From Streptomyces sp. ICC1 (lineage in GTDB: Bacteria; Actinomycetota; Actinomycetes; Streptomycetales; Streptomycetaceae), in assembly GCF_003287935.1 (NCBI RefSeq), contig NZ_CP030287.1, forward strand, positions 5,225,022 through 5,289,021: a stretch of 64,000 nucleotides of DNA, given 5' to 3'. A program made the position numbers and the translations under genes. How positions within the stretch are numbered: position 1 is the stretch's first letter; every line of letters begins with the position of its first letter. Below are positions 40,801-48,226 of the stretch, in pieces. The notes beneath the pieces are model-generated. The model searched no databases, had not been told where the DNA came from, and was given only the letters and a program-made list of their open reading frames with translations.

Positions 40801-42847
40801 CGGCGTGCAGGGTGCGGCCGCCGGTGGCGCGGCCGCCGCCGGGCAGCGGCAGCGACGGGGAGCCGACCTCCTGCCCGTTCCACCACTGCGGCAACTGCTC
40901 GCCGCCGAGGGTGAAGGGTTCGGCGGGGCGGGTCGACCAGTACGCGCGCTGCTTGCCGTCCTCCGCCCAGATGACCAGCAGTTCGCCGTCGGTGTACCGG
41001 AAGCGGGGGCGCCGCCAGCGGTCCAGGTCGGCGGGCAGACGCAGGTCGTGTTCGAGCAGCACCCCTTCGGGGCCGACCACGACGGCCGTGTGGCGGTTGG
41101 CGAGGACCAGGGCGGGCCAGGCTTCGGCGACCACCATCCAGTGGTTCTGGTCGGCCCGGTCGGTGTCGAGGCGCCGGTAGGTCTCCTCCAGGGCGGGCCA
41201 GCCCAGTTCGTCCAGGACGCCGGCGCGCAGGGTGGCGCCGAGGACCGGCGCCAGGTCGTGAGCGGCGACCTCGGCGACGGCCTCCGGGTTGACCTGGCCG
41301 GCGACCGCGCGGAAGGACGACAGGCGCCGGAGCGCCGCTCGCGAACCGGGCAGTCCTGCCGCACCGGTGAGCTCCGCGGCGCGATCGCGCAGCCAGTCGT
41401 GGAGCACGGCGCCGAGCACCGGGTGGGCGGCGATCGCGGCGAGTACGGAATCGTTCAACCGATGGCCGTTCAGGCCGTTCAGCGCGTCGTACAGCAGTCC
41501 GCGGAAGCGGGGGCGGCCGGCGACGGCCGTCAGGTCGCGGCGGCCCGGGGTGTCGTCACCGATCCAGCGCTCCAGCGGGAGGTGGACGTTGGCACCCGCC
41601 GCCGGCTCGGTGACGGGGATGTCCCAGGCGACGCAGGCGTCGAGCAGGTCCAGGTCGGCCCCCGCGTGCCAGCGTCCTTGGAAGAGGTCGGCGGGGCGGC
41701 CGTCGGAGCGCAGCCGGGGGGCCATGCGCTCGACTAGGGCGAGGGTGCGCGCGCAGCGCTGCGAGCTGGACGAACCGTGCTTGCGGTGCAGTGCCCAGCG
41801 GCTGAGCCAGTCCGCCGGGTCGACGCCGTCCGTGCTCCGCGCGTCGGTGAGCAGGGCGTCCGCGCCCGTCTCGGCGAGCAGCGACAGCCAGGCCTCGTCG
41901 GCCTTCCGGTCGTCGCCGAGGCCGGCCGGCATGATCTCCAGCAGGCGGGTGCGGATCTCCGGTCGTGCGGCGGCGAGCGCCACCAGGGTCGGGCGGTAGG
42001 CGGTCCAGAAGGACGCGGGGGCCCGGACGATGCTCGGTGAGGCGATCAGGTCGCCGACGAAGGCGCTCTCGGCGGTCTCCCGGTCCAGGCCCGCGGCCTT
42101 GATGAGCGCGCGGGCGTCCTGCGGCAGGGCGGCGTACGGCGCCATGCCCGCACCGCAGCGTTCGACGGCGAGCTGCCGGAACTGCGCCCAGGCCTCGGCC
42201 GGGTCGAGGCGGCGCGACAGGTCCTGCGCGTGGTCCTTGAGCGCCTTGACGGTCAGGGCACCGGCGAAGGCGAACTCCAGGAAGACCGCCCGCTGCCGCT
42301 CCTCGTCGACCGGCAGGCCGTGGACGCGCTCGGCGGCGCGTGCCTTGCCGAAGAGCGTCGCGGCGTAGGTGCTGTTGTCGTGCTGGAGGAAGACGCGCGC
42401 GGCCTGCTCGTAGAACGTCGGCAGGAAGTGCGGTACGGCGCGGCCGAGCCGGGTGGCGAGTGCCTCGAAGCCGTCCTTGGCGGCGCCGGCCCGGGACTTG
42501 GCCTGGCGGGCCAGCCGTTCCATGTCCTTGACCAGGGCCAGTGCGTGGTGGCCGTTGGCCGGATCGTTGACCAGGGCCCAGGCGGGGAAACCCAGCGTCT
42601 CGCGGCGCACCTGCCCCACCTCGGGGGCGTCGGGCTCGCGGGCGAGTCCGAGGAAGTCCAGTGCCAGGTCCTCGGCCTCGCCCAGGGTGCCCGCCACCAG
42701 GCGCACCACGCGCCGGTCGTCCAGGGCCGGGTGGGTGTAGGTCCGGGCGGTGAGGCTGTCGGCGTCGTCGCGGGCGACGGTGCCGGCGCGCAGGATCGCC
42801 CCGGCGTCCAGCAGGGCCGCGGCCCGGGTGGTGGTGTCGGTGTTCAT
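37865..42847 (-). CDS. Giant uncharacterised protein of the MoxR/vWA operon
   Basis: A 1660-aa soluble protein with no signal peptide or evident membrane helix. I do not recognise a catalytic motif. It is rich in helical Ala/Leu/Arg segments, with a mid-section of beta-like repeats around 560-800 (for example GPEGVLLEHDLRLP and RFRYTDGELLVIWAEDGKQ), suggestive of a propeller or WGR-like platform. Its place between DUF4132 and MoxR genes, with 4-bp overlaps on both sides, means it is made with them and is presumably a client or scaffold of the ATPase. Related loci carry equally large partners of unknown role. Confidence 0.75.
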   Translation of the reverse strand: MNTDTTTRAAALLDAGAILRAGTVARDDADSLTARTYTHPALDDRRVVRLVAGTLGEAEDLALDFLGLAREPDAPEVGQVRRETLGFPAWALVNDPANGHHALALVKDMERLARQAKSRAGAAKDGFEALATRLGRAVPHFLPTFYEQAARVFLQHDNSTYAATLFGKARAAERVHGLPVDEERQRAVFLEFAFAGALTVKALKDHAQDLSRRLDPAEAWAQFRQLAVERCGAGMAPYAALPQDARALIKAAGLDRETAESAFVGDLIASPSIVRAPASFWTAYRPTLVALAAARPEIRTRLLEIMPAGLGDDRKADEAWLSLLAETGADALLTDARSTDGVDPADWLSRWALHRKHGSSSSQRCARTLALVERMAPRLRSDGRPADLFQGRWHAGADLDLLDACVAWDIPVTEPAAGANVHLPLERWIGDDTPGRRDLTAVAGRPRFRGLLYDALNGLNGHRLNDSVLAAIAAHPVLGAVLHDWLRDRAAELTGAAGLPGSRAALRRLSSFRAVAGQVNPEAVAEVAAHDLAPVLGATLRAGVLDELGWPALEETYRRLDTDRADQNHWMVVAEAWPALVLANRHTAVVVGPEGVLLEHDLRLPADLDRWRRPRFRYTDGELLVIWAEDGKQRAYWSTRPAEPFTLGGEQLPQWWNGQEVGSPSLPLPGGGRATGGRTLHAGDTTLPSTRPVLGDGTGHWRQGKQGRDHCWVEYDPAGGTHGRASLPAFLQSGIRDGARLVTEECEVLPLLPGLETTPLGTDGTVLGRWVRTEGEDPDRRVTSGTPDGRTVTLAVAPGRRDHPVPLGALRLPGGAAPLAAVVGGNVELYPAGAVTTDALGSVPLGEQGGEYAAGTRYVPPPAFWHALRPRDERGSAALRAVTDAQIATLLDAVDTALAGRKAAVAADKSYDGPTADELIEAAVATALPALTDARLLTGVSALVRTAAHHRAATAAYATPPQDKAHGGKRHGDGMYADHRPVHGDDTTLTAAVDGIAAPGGYRYWGHEAKWSGLQQILSVNQVLSGKPADGKPLPDPTTLPALGDGWTSETRTVPGIDLAWLPFLDALGPLAYRAAAPTTTDEHREALLLLLEAVATGPLANPAGALRQVLLCEEDSKEQAGQKQRLGQVLRRGDRTVMILGREHTHRDDRVHWLALDHDPEGAFGQIADFTHHEDQLYTPALPHERLLPLIRLVRERGAAPWRPEAPVTLDAATGIGPAQATLLVAAGTGEPDAAGLALVGLKARQAAGADARLSALGGANRLALLDALLPADPADLWETGPDTAAAAKTWAERLGSLVRLPEDLGDVLAGVTTVAAEAVLNPDRTAWLSRTTPMRLDKDGHLVAEDPAAVPGGGRLTSAVAALSGLAYGLPYGHPLRAHLPAGLAALRRRLADPGLILNLDVEWTEKGTATAVPLRTAYGMPATGGAGADGLTRLGDALVLRPWYGDTEMTLVRTAGITGADDPVLGLLEGLVGPGRGHSLAAVRALLGDDLEQAVLAGSAPGGFTGYAQDPARSVPELVAEVAATHGLGDDAAALYLQLLALPDPTDRDRARWTGWTPGRSKKARTELAATGLVLEAKRSRAGRTLFLPCGWHDFKAPALPVETWKEPLYPLRDHTRAVPHLPVPALFARAWGRVKDDDAPAFEELTTRATRKGRRR

Positions 42848-43698
42848 GCCGCCTGCTCCTCGTCCTCGATGTCGCGTCCCGCGTACAGGGCCGCCGCCAT
42901 GCGCATGCCTTCCGACCAGGCGACCGGGCCGACCTGTCCGGCGGTCAGGGCCCGGCCGGCGGCGTCGGTCCAGGTCAGCGAGCCGGTCTCGGTCCGCTCG
43001 TAGCTGTCGTAGTCTCCGATCCAGATGCGCGCCTCGACCGTCGCACCGTCCTCGACGACCGGGCAGACCGCTTGGCCGCCGCGGGCCCGGTAGCCGAGCT
43101 GGGTGGTGCGCCCGTGCAGGAACCGCAGTTCCTTGAAGGCGCCGCCCGCGTAGTCGTCGACCGAGGCGGTCTCCGGGTCCAGGTCCGCCGGGCGGTGCCA
43201 GACCTCGCGGAAGAGCTGCTGCACCCGCTGGTCCACGGTGAGTTCGACCGCGAACTCGCGAAGTTCTTCCAGGTCCGCCAGCAGCACCGGGTGCGGGATG
43301 CGGACCAGTTCGGGGCTGATGCGCACCGTGTCGCCGTCGAGGTCGACCAGGCCGAGGCCCCGGACGGGGTCGGCGTCGCGCAGGAATCCCGCGACTTCGC
43401 CGTCCTCACCCGTGACGACGAGGTCGCGCAGCGCGGAGCGCCAGGCCGTGTCCTGCCACACCTGGGCGATGGCCGCGACGGGGACGGGCAGCGAGCGCAC
43501 CATCCAGCGCTCCACGTCGGTGACGCACTGGCGTTCGTGCCGGTCCAGCCACTCCACCAGCTGGCGCAGTCCGACCACGGCCGGGTCGTCCGCGAGTTTC
43601 CCCGGGACCGTCTTCAGCCGGCGACCCGCCGCGTTGCGGCAGACCACTTTCCCGTCGTCGAGGGCGACTTCGTAGTCGCCGGCCGGAACCCACCCCAT
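42844..43698 (-). CDS. DUF4132 domain protein, operon leader
   Basis: A 284-aa protein beginning MGWVPAGDYEVALDDGKVVC, with the DUF4132 character seen in MolR/YehI-type proteins (here much shorter than the roughly 1200-aa enterobacterial members). No enzymatic motif is known. It is the first gene of the minus-strand operon. GAGGAG is 7 nt before its ATG, and its stop overlaps the next start by 4 bp. From memory, E. coli yehI, yehL, yehM, yehP and yehQ form a comparable set (DUF4132, AAA, DUF5682, vWA, SWIM). Confidence 0.72.
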   Translation of the reverse strand: MGWVPAGDYEVALDDGKVVCRNAAGRRLKTVPGKLADDPAVVGLRQLVEWLDRHERQCVTDVERWMVRSLPVPVAAIAQVWQDTAWRSALRDLVVTGEDGEVAGFLRDADPVRGLGLVDLDGDTVRISPELVRIPHPVLLADLEELREFAVELTVDQRVQQLFREVWHRPADLDPETASVDDYAGGAFKELRFLHGRTTQLGYRARGGQAVCPVVEDGATVEARIWIGDYDSYERTETGSLTWTDAAGRALTAGQVGPVAWSEGMRMAAALYAGRDIEDEEQAA

Positions 43699-44097
43699 GT
43701 GCTGTCTCCTCGGTCAGACGGCCTGGTCCGGGGCATGGCACGGCATGGCACACCCCCGTTCGCAGCGCCGCCGCGATCACGTTGGGGTGACTCTAGGGGC
43801 AGGCTCGGACAATGCTTCCGGCAGCACCACGGGGAGGGCGGATCACGCGTGTGAGGGTTCGTCCCGGCAGAATGTCTCGAGCAGAAGATCGAGCCGCCGG
43901 AGGTCGCCTGTGAGACGACTCTCGGCGTGGTGATGAAACCGGCAACCAGTGATCTTGAGTTGAACTTGCCACAGGTGAGGCGCTGGGGCGGATCGGCGTC
44001 GGCTGCCCGACCAGGGACAGCGATGCGCAACCGCAGCCGGAGGCCCGATCCTGTGTCACCGTTCGCAGTGGACTTCTTCGCGTACCCGCTCAGATCG
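43699..44097. other. Upstream region of the MoxR operon
   Basis: About 400 bases that should contain the leftward operon promoter and the 3' end of the reductase transcript unit. A plus-strand frame with VMKPATSDLELNLPQVRRWG and a minus-strand frame are open here, but neither has a recognised family or convincing start. I see no clear promoter or terminator. Confidence 0.35.
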
Positions 44098-44679
44098 TCA
44101 ACGGCGCACCCGATAGCGCAGGTGAAGCACCCGGTTGCCCTGGATCACCACGTCGGGATCCTCCAACAGGTGCTGCGCGTGGACCGACCCGAAGTAGCGC
44201 TTGCCGGACCCGAACACGACGGGTACGACGTCCATGCGCACCTCGTCGATCAGGCCCGCGGCAAGCACCTGGCCACCGACGTCGCCAGCGGCGACCTCGA
44301 CCAGGCGGTCACCCGCGAGCTCCTGCGCCTTGGCCATGGCTGCCTCGACGCCGTCGACGAAGTGAAACGGCGCCTCGGGGTCCCAGCCCTCGGGCTCCGG
44401 CCGGTGTGACACGACGACCACGTGGTCGATCCCGCCCGGAGGTTTCCCGTCCCAGCCGCCCGTCAGGTCGAAGACGTGGCGGCCGACGATCGTGACTCCG
44501 ATCTGGTCCCAGTACGGCCGGGTGTAGTCGTAGGACGTCTGCGACACCTTCAGCGCGCCGCTCTCGTCCAACGGGACGTCACCGCTGGACAACCAGTCGA
44601 ACAGCGGTCCGGGCTGGTCGTTCTCGTCCGCGACGAAGCCGTCCACCGACACCGAGCTGTACATGACCACCTTGCCCAC
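44098..44679 (-). CDS. RibD/dihydrofolate-reductase-like protein
   Basis: A 193-aa protein of the RibD C-terminal/DHFR-fold family (VVMYSSVSVDGFVADENDQP start; FDLTGGWDGKPPGG; AAGDVGGQVLAAGLIDEVRM). Such proteins probably reduce a small substrate with NADPH but rarely have a known role. GTG at 44679 was chosen because AGAGGAGAGCCCC precedes it. The frame continues upstream into an unrelated Tn3 transposase remnant, giving a spurious fusion. It is unusual for the family only in its surroundings of gene debris. Confidence 0.87.
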   Translation of the reverse strand: MGKVVMYSSVSVDGFVADENDQPGPLFDWLSSGDVPLDESGALKVSQTSYDYTRPYWDQIGVTIVGRHVFDLTGGWDGKPPGGIDHVVVVSHRPEPEGWDPEAPFHFVDGVEAAMAKAQELAGDRLVEVAAGDVGGQVLAAGLIDEVRMDVVPVVFGSGKRYFGSVHAQHLLEDPDVVIQGNRVLHLRYRVRR

Positions 44680-44779
44680 GGGGCTCTCCTCTGCTTTGGG
44701 GTGCCCAAAATTAGCGTGCCGTGAGCTGCCGCTCTCGTAAGAAATCAATCGGCCGGCCGCAATGACGCTGCTCGTATGG

Positions 44780-45069
44780 CGGACCAGCCCCAGGCCAGCG
44801 GTCTCGCCAAGCCGTCGCATCAGCTCCTCCTCCAGCAGCGTCAGGATCTCGTGCGGTCCGTCCACCGCGGCGGCCTCCGCGGCGCCGAACAGAGCACCGT
44901 CGTCCTCGCCCCGGTCCTCGACTTCGTCACCGGGGTCGGCGCTCTTGGCTATCAGCGCCAGCAGCCGCGGGATCGTCTCGGCCGGGATCCGGGAAGAGAT
45001 CCGGGCGGTCTGCGCCTGCTCGGCCTGCCGCAGCGCCGCCCCGATGATCCGGCGGATCCGGTCCGCGCC
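44780..45069 (-). pseudogene. Tn3-family transposase fragment
   Basis: In frame with, and upstream of, the reductase gene the minus strand encodes RIRRIIGAALRQAEQAQTAR, then RIPAETIPRLLALIAKSADP. This resembles the N-terminal (DUF4158) region of Tn3-type transposases, where RIxRIxxxALxxAE...ISSRLP occurs. Only about 95 residues survive, without the catalytic DDE part or 38-bp repeats. Identification is from memory of the family. Confidence 0.5.
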
Positions 45070-45191
45070 GGCAGTTTTGCTGGTCAGTAGCGGCGCTGGT
45101 CCATTCTTTGTGGGGCTCACGGAAAGTGATGTCAGTGGGGTGTGATGGTATGGCCGGACTCTGCTGTTGACCTGCCGGGGAGGCCACGGCG

Positions 45192-45490
45192 ATGCCCGCA
45201 AATCCGTCTCTGACCCGCGCCCTGGCCGAGGCTTTGGTCAGTGTCCTGTGGTTCGTCGAGGGCAGCGAAGACGAACAGATGGACCGGACGATGCCGTGAA
45301 GGTGCTGGAGGGTGTCGCCCATCTGTTCAGCCAACTGTCGCCTGATCAGCGACCCGACGGGATTTCCTGGAAGGGTTCCCTGAAGGATTTGGAGTGGTGA
45401 CGGATGGGACGGGTGCAGCCGTTCTGGTTCTCTGCCACCGCGACGCAGGACCGGAACGACTCCCGGACGGGTGCCTGTCACAGGATGACG
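45192..45490 (+). pseudogene. Small conserved Streptomyces protein, decayed
   Basis: ATG at 45192 opens MPANPSLTRALAEALVSVLW, then FVEGSEDEQMD. The sense continues in another frame as DAVKVLEGVAHLFSQLSPDQR and in a third as DFLEGFPEGFGVV. I recall an 85- to 95-aa streptomycete protein with all three pieces in one frame, so a deletion and frameshifts have broken it. Function of the family is unknown. Confidence 0.5.
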
Positions 45491-45570
45491 GGGGAATCCT
45501 CCGGATATGAGTGACGCATGCGCATGGTGCGGGTCGGCGATCACGACCGAGTTCCCTCGTCTGGAGAGAC

Positions 45571-45963
45571 ATGAGTTTTGACATCTTCGTAATGCGGTTC
45601 GACAAGGGCGAGACGACTCCGCTGGACATGGCCGTCGCCCACGAGGTCCTCGACCCCTACGCGGTGGCGCGGGACCCCGAGACGGACGTCCTGTGGGTGA
45701 GGACGGCAGAGGGCGAGGAGGCGGACGTCTACCTCCAGCCCCCTGACGGCATCACCTTCAACCGCTTCGGCGGCGGCGGGATCATGGACCTCCTCGCCGA
45801 CCTGCTGCGACGCCTCGACGCCGTCCTCGTCGTTCCGGGCGGGCCGGTCGTGCTGACGCGAGACGAGGCCCGGCACCAGCTGCCGGAGGCCATGGTGGAC
45901 CACTGCCCGGTGGTCGTCGCCCGCACCGGCGCGGAGATCGACCGTGCGATCAGGACCGCCTGA
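45571..45963 (+). CDS. Hypothetical protein
   Basis: A 130-aa soluble acidic protein starting MSFDIFVMRFDKGETTPLDM, with alternating beta and alpha segments and no cysteine pair, signal or membrane helix. I recognise it only as a small conserved hypothetical type of Streptomyces. GGAGAGAC precedes the ATG at a suitable distance, and a strong terminator follows at 45992, so it is a single-gene unit. Confidence 0.75.
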   Translation: MSFDIFVMRFDKGETTPLDMAVAHEVLDPYAVARDPETDVLWVRTAEGEEADVYLQPPDGITFNRFGGGGIMDLLADLLRRLDAVLVVPGGPVVLTRDEARHQLPEAMVDHCPVVVARTGAEIDRAIRTA

Positions 45964-45991
45964 ACGGGCCGTCTGATCGGGCCGCATACGA

Positions 45992-46030
45992 GGGGTCCTC
46001 CCCGGTGCGAGAAGCACCGGGGAGGCCCCC
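45992..46030 (+). terminator. Hairpin terminator
   Basis: A 12-bp perfect stem (CCTCCCCGGTGC with its complement) around a GAGAA loop is extended by GGGG/CCCC and followed by TTTCCTT. It ends the transcript of the gene at 45571. Confidence 0.88.
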
Positions 46031-46205
46031 TTTCCTTGCGTGCGTGTCAGCCCTGGGCTGACCTGGACTTCCATCCATCTCAAAGGCTCCGGTCCACTTC
46101 TTGCGGCTCATGACAGAGCGTCACGACTTTCGGTGAGTGAACAGCATGGAGCGTGACGTGAACGGGTGCCATGATCGTGCCTTGGCGCATGTCGGGGGAG
46201 GGTGA

Positions 46206-46808
46206 GTGGAGCACTACACAGCCGATCAGCTTCGGGTGATGGTGTTCGAGGAGCACGTGCGGGCCCGTCCGGCCATGTACTTCCGTGTTGAGCGGGATAG
46301 CCCCGAGCTACCCACTGAGGTGCTTCAGCGGGTGGTCTGGGACGCGCTGCACCGCCGTGACGGTATGCATGGGCAGATCAGTGTGGAGATCACATCTGAC
46401 CTCAGCTTCACGGTGGAGGACGATCAACTTCGCAGCGTCGACGAGGAGCAAAGGCTCCTTCCCGGGTTCTGTGAATCGCTGCTCGACAAGGATCGATGGG
46501 CTCCTGCAGCGGCAGCCGCGCTCAGCGTCCGCACGGTCATTGAGGTCTGGCTGGACGGCCGTGGTCACCACCAGGAGCTGGCTGGGGTGGCTCCCGTCGG
46601 CGTGTGGGAGGAGTGCCCCGTGCGGAGGCCGTACGGAACCAGGACGACGTTCCACCTCGATCCCTCGTACTTCGGCCCGGGCGAGGCCATCGCCTGGGCA
46701 CTGCGGCCAGAGGAACTGCACGGAGAGGGATGCGAGGCGCACCTCTCACTCGCGACGTTCCCGATTCGCGATCTGCGCTCAGGAGACGACGGCTCAGCGG
46801 GCGAGTAG
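46206..46808 (+). CDS. GyrB-like N-terminal ATPase-domain protein
   Basis: A 200-aa protein that follows the order of the GyrB GHKL domain. EEHVRARPAMYF corresponds to VRKRPGMYIG, then a helix EVLQRVVWDALHRRDG, then a late PYGTRTTFHLDPSYF matching GTxVTFxPDxxIF. The nucleotide-binding motifs DNGRGI and the GGLHG loop are absent or unrecognisable, so ATP binding is doubtful. The rest of GyrB is missing. GTG at 46206 has GGGGGAGGG just upstream. It could be an inhibitor or decoy of gyrase, or simply a relic. Confidence 0.6.
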   Translation: MEHYTADQLRVMVFEEHVRARPAMYFRVERDSPELPTEVLQRVVWDALHRRDGMHGQISVEITSDLSFTVEDDQLRSVDEEQRLLPGFCESLLDKDRWAPAAAAALSVRTVIEVWLDGRGHHQELAGVAPVGVWEECPVRRPYGTRTTFHLDPSYFGPGEAIAWALRPEELHGEGCEAHLSLATFPIRDLRSGDDGSAGE

Positions 46809-46965
46809 GACCCGTTTCCGTAGCAGATCGTCGGGCGGAGCTGGTCGGCCCACGGTGGGTGCCCGCGGAGGGCCGGATCGGGACGGGGACCGGGGCGCGC
46901 CACATCCGTCACCGGCCCGGCGGTCACGGCGGCTCGATTGCCACCATTGCCACACAGGATTCGGC

Positions 46966-46995
46966 GCGGAGGGGGGCTCAGTGTGAGCCTCCGCC
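46966..46995. terminator. Hairpin between convergent genes
   Basis: GGCTCA-GTG-TGAGCC forms an inner 6-bp stem, extended by GCGGA/TCCGC with a small G bulge. It lies between the convergent GyrB-like and repeat-protein genes. Confidence 0.55.
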
Positions 46996-47056
46996 GGGGG
47001 GTGCGGCTCGGTCGCCTTGCTGGTGTCCGGGTGGAGATGACGGTCCCGGTCCTCCT

Positions 47057-48226
47057 TCACCGGGACCTCGGGGGGACCTCCGTGTGGGAGGTGGATGTGA
47101 CGTCGCCGTGGCGGTCCTTGCTCGTGATGTCCCTGGTCTTGGATCCGTCGGGCCTGTCGTGTTCCGTCACGGTGCTGGACCGAGTGACATGGCCACCGGC
47201 GTCCCTGGCCGTGTTTTCCATGGTCCTGCCGTCCTGGGTGGGCGTGGTCGTCCGCTCGACGCTTCCCTTGACGTGATCGTGTGCGTCCCTGCGGACCGTT
47301 GTCTCGTGGTGCCATCCGTCGTTGAGATCCGTCGTCGTCTTCGTCTCGCTGCTGGTCTTGTGCCCGTTGTGGATGTTGGTTTCCGTGCGCGTCTCGGTCC
47401 GGCCGTCGTTCGTCGCGTGCGATTCGACGTGCTCCTTGCCGGTGACCTTTCCGTCGGCGCCTCTGGTCACCGTGTCTTCGGTGCGCTGTCCGTCGTTCGT
47501 CACCGTCGTCTTGGTCGTGTCGCTTCCGGTGACCTTGTCGTTCGCGTACCGCGTTTCGGTGCGGGTCTCGTGCCAGCCGTTCTTGTCCTGGTGGGATTCG
47601 GTGTGTTCGGTGCTGGTGACCTTGCCGTTGGCGTTCTCGCGCACCGTGTCCACGGTGCGCGTGCCGTCGGGTCTGGCCGTCGTCGTGGTCGTCTCCGTGC
47701 CCGTCAGCTTCCCGTCCTTGAAGTCCTTTTCGGTGCGGGTATCGGTCCAGGATCCGTCCGACAGCCGCTCGGCCACGTCGTGCTCCGTGCTGGTGATCTT
47801 GCCGTCGGCGTCCTTGTTCACCGAGTCCGTCGTGACCGTCCCCCGGCTCACATCCGTCGACTGGGTCGTCGTGGTCGAACCGGTCAACTTTCCGTCGGCG
47901 TCGAAGTGATCCGTCGCGGTGATGACCGTACCGTCCTGCTTCTGGGTGGTGGTCGTCTTGTCCGTGCCACCGTCCCCGGTCTTCGTCTCACTCTTCGAGC
48001 TGTAATCCCCTGCTCCGTTGTAGCCGGAGGAGGACGATTCGCTGCTGGTGCCGTGCTTGCCCGCGTCCGAGCTGGAGGAGCCCTGGGAGGAGTCGCCGGC
48101 CGTCATGCGGGTGTCGACGCCGCGCATGCTGTGGTCCTTGTCTTTGTCTTTGTCCTTGTCTTTGTCCTTGCTTTTGTCCTTGTCCTTGTTCTGGTCGTCC
48201 TTCGGCGACGACTTGTCCTTCGTCAT
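47057..48226 (-). CDS. Thr/Asp-rich tandem-repeat protein with Lys-Asp tract
   Basis: A 389-aa, very polar protein without signal peptide or membrane helix. Residues about 12-32 are an alternating Lys-Asp tract (KDKDKSKDKDKDKDKDKD). A Ser-rich linker follows, then five degenerate repeats of about 57-60 aa built on the pattern DGK.T.TEH...DG..T.TRTE. Such repeats often make extended beta-structures that bind partners or surfaces. Its ATG overlaps the stop of the HerA-like ATPase gene by 4 bp, so the two proteins are co-produced. GAGGAG stands 8 nt before the ATG. I do not know a family for it. Confidence 0.75.
   Translation of the reverse strand: MTKDKSSPKDDQNKDKDKSKDKDKDKDKDKDHSMRGVDTRMTAGDSSQGSSSSDAGKHGTSSESSSSGYNGAGDYSSKSETKTGDGGTDKTTTTQKQDGTVITATDHFDADGKLTGSTTTTQSTDVSRGTVTTDSVNKDADGKITSTEHDVAERLSDGSWTDTRTEKDFKDGKLTGTETTTTTARPDGTRTVDTVRENANGKVTSTEHTESHQDKNGWHETRTETRYANDKVTGSDTTKTTVTNDGQRTEDTVTRGADGKVTGKEHVESHATNDGRTETRTETNIHNGHKTSSETKTTTDLNDGWHHETTVRRDAHDHVKGSVERTTTPTQDGRTMENTARDAGGHVTRSSTVTEHDRPDGSKTRDITSKDRHGDVTSTSHTEVPPRSR
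48133..48190 (-). repeat. Hexanucleotide-like tract encoding (Lys-Asp)n
   Basis: Repeating GTCCTT/GTCTTT units on the plus strand encode alternating Asp and Lys codons in the gene at 47057-48226. Unit length is 6 nt, so slippage would change tract length without breaking the frame. Confidence 0.8.

Noticed and set aside
37841..41737. A 1298-aa open frame on the plus strand
   Set aside because: It mirrors the 1660-aa minus-strand gene and is Gly/Val/Arg-rich with no family motif. The minus-strand gene has overlaps with its neighbours on both sides, so this is a GC-driven shadow.
44098..45201. A 367-aa fusion of a Tn3-like domain and the RibD-like reductase
   Set aside because: A good ribosome site and GTG at 44679 start the reductase alone, and the upstream part is a transposase remnant that happens to be in frame.
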